This document shows, one piece after another, positions 61,390 to 64,000 of a stretch of 64,000 nt of DNA. How positions within the stretch are numbered: position 1 is the stretch's first letter; each line of letters begins with the position of its first letter. The position numbers were made by a program, and so were the translations under genes. This DNA is from Vagococcus jeotgali (GTDB lineage: Bacteria; Bacillota; Bacilli; Lactobacillales; Vagococcaceae). The notes under the pieces are model-generated. The model saw only the letters and a program-made list of their open reading frames with translations, was not told the origin of the DNA and did not search any database. The stretch is taken from assembly GCF_035918315.1 (NCBI RefSeq), contig NZ_CP142146.1, positions 930,001 through 994,000 of the forward strand, in the 5' to 3' direction.

Positions 61390-62667
61390 ATGGATAATCA
61401 TACTAGAAAATTACTTAATTTAACAGACAAATCTATTATTTTTGAAAAAGATTGGTTAACTGAGGCTACTATTAGAGGTAGACGCTCAAATATAATAAGG
61501 GGAAGACTAACGTCTCCAGACAGAATATGCCCCTCTTGTCATCAGAATACGTGTGTTAAAAATGGTACTTATACTACTAAAACACAACTACCAGAGTTTA
61601 ATAGGGTCACAACTTATTTAGAACTTAAAAGAGAACGATATCTATGTAAAGAATGTCATACAACATTCAGTGCTGATACTGCGTTAGTCGATGACTATTG
61701 TCATATATCGAAAACATTAAAGTATCAAATCGCCTTAGATTTGAAAGAAGATCGTTCAAGAAAAGAGATCGCTAGATTCCATCATGTTTCTGATAACACG
61801 GTACAACGTGTTTTATACGACTTTACCAACCACTGTCTAACCAACTTTCAACATCTACCAAAAGTACTATGTGTCGATGAATTTAAATCAACTAAGTCAT
61901 GTCAATCTGGTATGAGCTTTATTTGTGCTGATGCTGAAAGTAAAAAGATTATTGATATTTTACCAGATAGACGTCTCTTCTCTCTTATTAAGTACTTCCT
62001 GAAATACTCCAGAAAAGAGCGGTTAAAAGTGAAGTTTCTCGTCATGGATATGAATGCCAACTACGGTGGCCTTCTTAAAACTGTATTTCCACATGCAGAG
62101 ATTGTGACAGATAGATTCCATATCATTCAGCATATCAATCGTTCTTTTAATCAACTAAGAATAAAAGAAATGAATCAATTAAAACGTTATGATAATGAAG
62201 AAGCAAAACAATACCGGAGAATAAAAAAATATTGGAAACTATTTTTAAAAGACTCTAGTCAATTAAGTGCCACTACATATAGTAATTATCCTCTTTTCAA
62301 TAAAAGTATGACACAAGTTGGTGTCATTGAAGAACTTCTTTCCTATAACTCAACTATAAAAATCGCATATGATTATATACAAGAGTTAAAATATGCTTAT
62401 GAAACAAAGGATTCAGACTTATTTTTAGAATTAACTCATTCTATCTCTAATGAGCTTCCTAAGGAATTTAAAGCCAAATTCAAAACATTCCAAACCTTCA
62501 GGCAAGGTGTTACCAATGCTTTAAATTATTCTTATTCAAATGGTTTTTTAGAAGGAATTAACAACCGAATCAAAGCTATCAAACGAACAGCCTATGGTTA
62601 CCGAAATTTCTTAACTTTTAAGCGACGGATTTTCCTTATTCAAGGTCAATCATTTCAATTTAATTAA
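61390..62667 (+). CDS. ISL3-family transposase (inner element)
   Basis: 425 residues, intact. Zinc finger CPSCHQNTC and CKECHTTF, DDE residues D in LCVDEFKSTK, D in LVMDMNANYGG and E in GFLEGINNRIKAIKRTAYGYRNF. It is clearly related to, but not the same as, the outer transposase: block-wise similarity such as KYWKLFLKDS in both, with many differences. AGGAGG lies 8 nt before its ATG. A hairpin (62674-62698 region, GAAGAAGGAGG / CCCCCTTCTTC) follows its stop. Confidence 0.95.
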   Translation: MDNHTRKLLNLTDKSIIFEKDWLTEATIRGRRSNIIRGRLTSPDRICPSCHQNTCVKNGTYTTKTQLPEFNRVTTYLELKRERYLCKECHTTFSADTALVDDYCHISKTLKYQIALDLKEDRSRKEIARFHHVSDNTVQRVLYDFTNHCLTNFQHLPKVLCVDEFKSTKSCQSGMSFICADAESKKIIDILPDRRLFSLIKYFLKYSRKERLKVKFLVMDMNANYGGLLKTVFPHAEIVTDRFHIIQHINRSFNQLRIKEMNQLKRYDNEEAKQYRRIKKYWKLFLKDSSQLSATTYSNYPLFNKSMTQVGVIEELLSYNSTIKIAYDYIQELKYAYETKDSDLFLELTHSISNELPKEFKAKFKTFQTFRQGVTNALNYSYSNGFLEGINNRIKAIKRTAYGYRNFLTFKRRIFLIQGQSFQFN

Positions 62668-62752
62668 AAAGAAGAAGGAGGAAAAATCCCCCTTCTTCTA
62701 ATGCCCTTATTTTATCAATTTTTAAATATCAACACGATTTGACGAAGAGCCC

Positions 62753-62786
62753 AAAAAAGCAGCAAAAACCATTCGGTTTCTGCTGC
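62753..62786 (-). terminator. Hairpin inside the outer IS acting as new terminator
   Basis: Minus strand GCAGCAGAAACC-gaat-GGTTTTTGCTGC followed by six T. In origin it is the 3' coding end of the outer transposase, but it now lies directly after the stop of the 62803-63204 gene and should terminate it. Confidence 0.75.
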
Positions 62787-62802
62787 CTAAATTCACTTAA
62801 TT

Positions 62803-63204
62803 TTACTCATCCACATCATTTGACGAAGAGCCTTTTTTTGATTCTTCGATAGGTTTGTCACTGAATACAGCTGCAATTTTACCGTCACCTTGTTTTGAAG
62901 CATAAACTAAATATAAGTCTTTATTAGGGTACTTAGGAATATGGTATACATCTGCCTCGTCATCATCATTTAGACTTTCCCACGTATCAAATACTTCTGT
63001 ATATTCATATTTTTTTTCTAAATTTTTAAACTCTTTGTCATAACTTTCATAATCAGACTTATCAATTTCTTCAATGGATAAAGTCCCCGTATCTTCAGCT
63101 ACAACATCAGGTGCTTGACTTTGTAGTTGTTCTGTATAAAAGAAATAACCTACACCGGCTGAGATGACAACTAAAATAATTGTCGAAAATATTTTTTTAC
63201 CCAT
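62803..63204 (-). CDS. Membrane-anchored small protein with IS-derived C-terminus
   Basis: 133 residues. One N-terminal membrane helix (about 5-23, after MGKK), then an acidic outside domain (EDTGTLSIEEIDKSDYESYD, FDTWESLNDDDEADVYHIPK). The family was not recognised. Codons 125-133 plus the TAA lie inside the right end of the outer ISL3 element and encode GSSSNDVDE. Removing the element restores GAA GAA TCA AAA AAA TAG, so the native protein ended ...EESKK. It is 17 nt after a thioredoxin-like gene and probably cotranscribed with it. Confidence 0.8.
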   Translation of the reverse strand: MGKKIFSTIILVVISAGVGYFFYTEQLQSQAPDVVAEDTGTLSIEEIDKSDYESYDKEFKNLEKKYEYTEVFDTWESLNDDDEADVYHIPKYPNKDLYLVYASKQGDGKIAAVFSDKPIEESKKGSSSNDVDE

Positions 63205-63221
63205 GTTTTCTCCTCACATAC

Positions 63222-63563
63222 CTATCCATTAACGCTTTTTACACCGTTATTTATTTTTTTAACATCTTGATATAATTCATCCATTCTAATAAATCTAGCT
63301 TTTCGCATATATTCTTTACCATCAACAAACAATAACATCACAGGTACTGTCATCACTTGATACTCTCCTGTTACTTCAGGTACTTCTAATGTATTAACAT
63401 CTAAAAATAACATGTCATCTGTAAATTCAGCTAATTTTTTCTCAACTTGTGGTTTCAACCCGTGACAAACACTACAAGTTGGTTGACTAAAATAAACCAT
63501 AACCATTTCATTATTTTGGACTAAGTTATTTAATTCATCAATATTAGATACTTGTTTAAACAT
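63222..63563 (-). CDS. Thioredoxin-family protein
   Basis: 113 residues, cytoplasmic thioredoxin fold. Redox motif CSVC in YFSQPTCSVCHGLKPQVE, cis-proline in MTVPVMLLFVDG. The CxxC middle residues (SV) differ from the GP of housekeeping thioredoxin, and the protein resembles YusE/YtpP-type proteins of Firmicutes. It is followed 17 nt later by the membrane protein gene, hinting at a shared redox or envelope role (inference). Confidence 0.88.
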   Translation of the reverse strand: MFKQVSNIDELNNLVQNNEMVMVYFSQPTCSVCHGLKPQVEKKLAEFTDDMLFLDVNTLEVPEVTGEYQVMTVPVMLLFVDGKEYMRKARFIRMDELYQDVKKINNGVKSVNG

Positions 63564-63627
63564 AGCTATCCCTCGCTTTTCTTACCATAAGTATATAAAT
63601 TATTTTAAAGTAATCCAATATATATGC

Positions 63628-64000
63628 TTACAAATCCCTGAGCAAATAAAGAGTCGGTGATGTCTCTTTAATCATGTTTTTTTTATTTAAATAAGAAATA
63701 AGTATTCCTAAATAAAGTACTTTTGGTAGAGATAAATCTAGTTTCTGAGATAGCTCTATTGTCCAATCATAACACCTATCATATAATTCTGAATTAAAAG
63801 AAGGCATATTTGAATGATAAGTATCATTTTCAATATAAACATAGTTCATTAAGCCTAAAGCTTCTAAAAAAATATCAGTTTTGTTAGAGCTAACGCTTTT
63901 CCCTTTATTTAAGCGCCTCATTTTTCGCTCCACATAGGTCATGAAATAAGTAGGATTAACATCACCAATAAGTTCTTGGACTTCTTTAAAACATTTGATT
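63628..64000 (-). CDS. Unknown protein, N-terminus cut by window edge
   Basis: The frame remains open past 63942 (FKEVQELIGDVNPTYF precedes the first ATG in the window) and runs to the right edge, so the true start is probably outside. The visible C-terminal 124 residues contain a basic stretch (ERKMRRLNKGKS), FLEALGLMNYVYIEND and YDWTIELSQKLDLSLPKVLYLGILISYL. No family was recognised. The gene lies 64 nt upstream of the thioredoxin-like gene. Confidence 0.6.
   Translation of the reverse strand, partial: IKCFKEVQELIGDVNPTYFMTYVERKMRRLNKGKSVSSNKTDIFLEALGLMNYVYIENDTYHSNMPSFNSELYDRCYDWTIELSQKLDLSLPKVLYLGILISYLNKKNMIKETSPTLYLLRDL

Larger units (their letters stand above)
61261..62751 (+). mobile_element. 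Inner ISL3-family element, complete
   Basis: 1,491 bp. Left end GGGTCTATAATAAATCGTG (61261) and right end, read inward, GGCTCTTCGTCAAATCGTG (62751) match at about 18 of 24 positions with the shared core AAATCGTGTTGAT. The insertion made an exact 8-bp direct repeat CAAAAAAG (61253-61260 and 62752-62759) inside the transposase gene of the outer element. It has a single intact transposase gene in the same orientation as the outer one. Confidence 0.95.
59844..62832 (+). mobile_element. Outer ISL3-family element, interrupted by a second ISL3 element
   Basis: The left end GGTTGTATAATTTTTGATG at 59844 and right end (reverse complement of GGCTCTTCGTCAAATGATG) at 62832 share the inner repeat TGATGTGGATGA. 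The flanks carry an exact 8-bp direct repeat TTTTTTTG (59836-59843 and 62833-62840), the length expected for ISL3. Without the inner element and one of its duplications it is 1,490 bp, the normal family size and almost identical to the inner element. It lies between rluD and the 3' end of a membrane-protein gene. Confidence 0.9.

Noticed and set aside
59972-62667. Two tandem transposases as one frameshifted or duplicated element
   Set aside because: Their proteins differ along their length, and each has its own terminal repeats and its own target duplication, so they are separate elements.
62753-62786. Hairpin right after the 62803-63204 gene as proof that its 3' end is native
   Set aside because: The hairpin is the rebuilt coding end of the outer transposase. 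The target duplications and shared terminal repeats show that the gene end is IS-derived.

Overview
The window is low-GC, densely coded chromosomal DNA of a lactic-acid-bacterial Firmicute, most likely Enterococcaceae (Enterococcus- or Vagococcus-like). The evidence is the gene content (ribU, rluB-scpB-scpA-xerD, fur, cvfB, pyk-pfkA, xerC-hslV-hslU, trmFO, topA, dprA, rnhB, rbgA, a complete pyr operon), the tmRNA tag AKNENNTFALAA and the AT-rich intergenic regions. The species assignment is inference. Most genes lie on the minus strand.

Layout. 1-6.0 kb is a small variable region: an OmpR-type response regulator cut by the window edge and overlapping an SdpI-like membrane gene, an orphan HicB-like antitoxin, DNA glycosylase Tag, an intact IS256-family element (8-bp target duplication), a lipoprotein, an unknown small protein with its own promoter, and a decayed pseudogene. 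5.9-18 kb holds tmRNA (ssrA), the FMN-riboswitch-controlled riboflavin transporter ribU, rluB-scpB-scpA-xerD, an IS30-family element inserted beside fur, cvfB, a NorA-like efflux pump, and pfkA-pyk. 18-38 kb carries dnaE, a galM-like epimerase, hslU-hslV-xerC, trmFO, topA, dprA, rnhB-rbgA-lepB, ctpA and a group of envelope or conserved genes (yozE, ypmS, ypmR, degV, hemolysin III). 38-47 kb contains menaquinone genes in the order menB-E-F-D-H-C, with a divergent hotdog thioesterase that is a good candidate for the DHNA-CoA thioesterase step. 47-58.6 kb is the whole UMP biosynthesis operon pyrR-P-B-C-AA-AB-K-D-F-E. It has a strong promoter overlapping the end of rluD and two PyrR-type attenuators (before pyrR and between pyrR and pyrP).

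59.6-63.2 kb is the most informative part: one ISL3-family element is nested inside another. Both have intact ends and exact 8-bp target duplications, so the pre-insertion chromosome can be rebuilt. The outer element landed on the stop codon of a small membrane-protein gene, which now ends in nine IS-encoded residues, and moved that gene's original terminator 3 kb away. The inner element replaced the last ten residues of the outer transposase. The right edge has a thioredoxin-like gene and a partial gene.

No CRISPR array, prophage, rRNA, tRNA or clear defence island was seen. Nothing here is convincingly a wholly new system. The best leads are the IS-driven changes to gene ends, the orphan HicB, the SdpI/response-regulator pair, and a few unrecognised small proteins.
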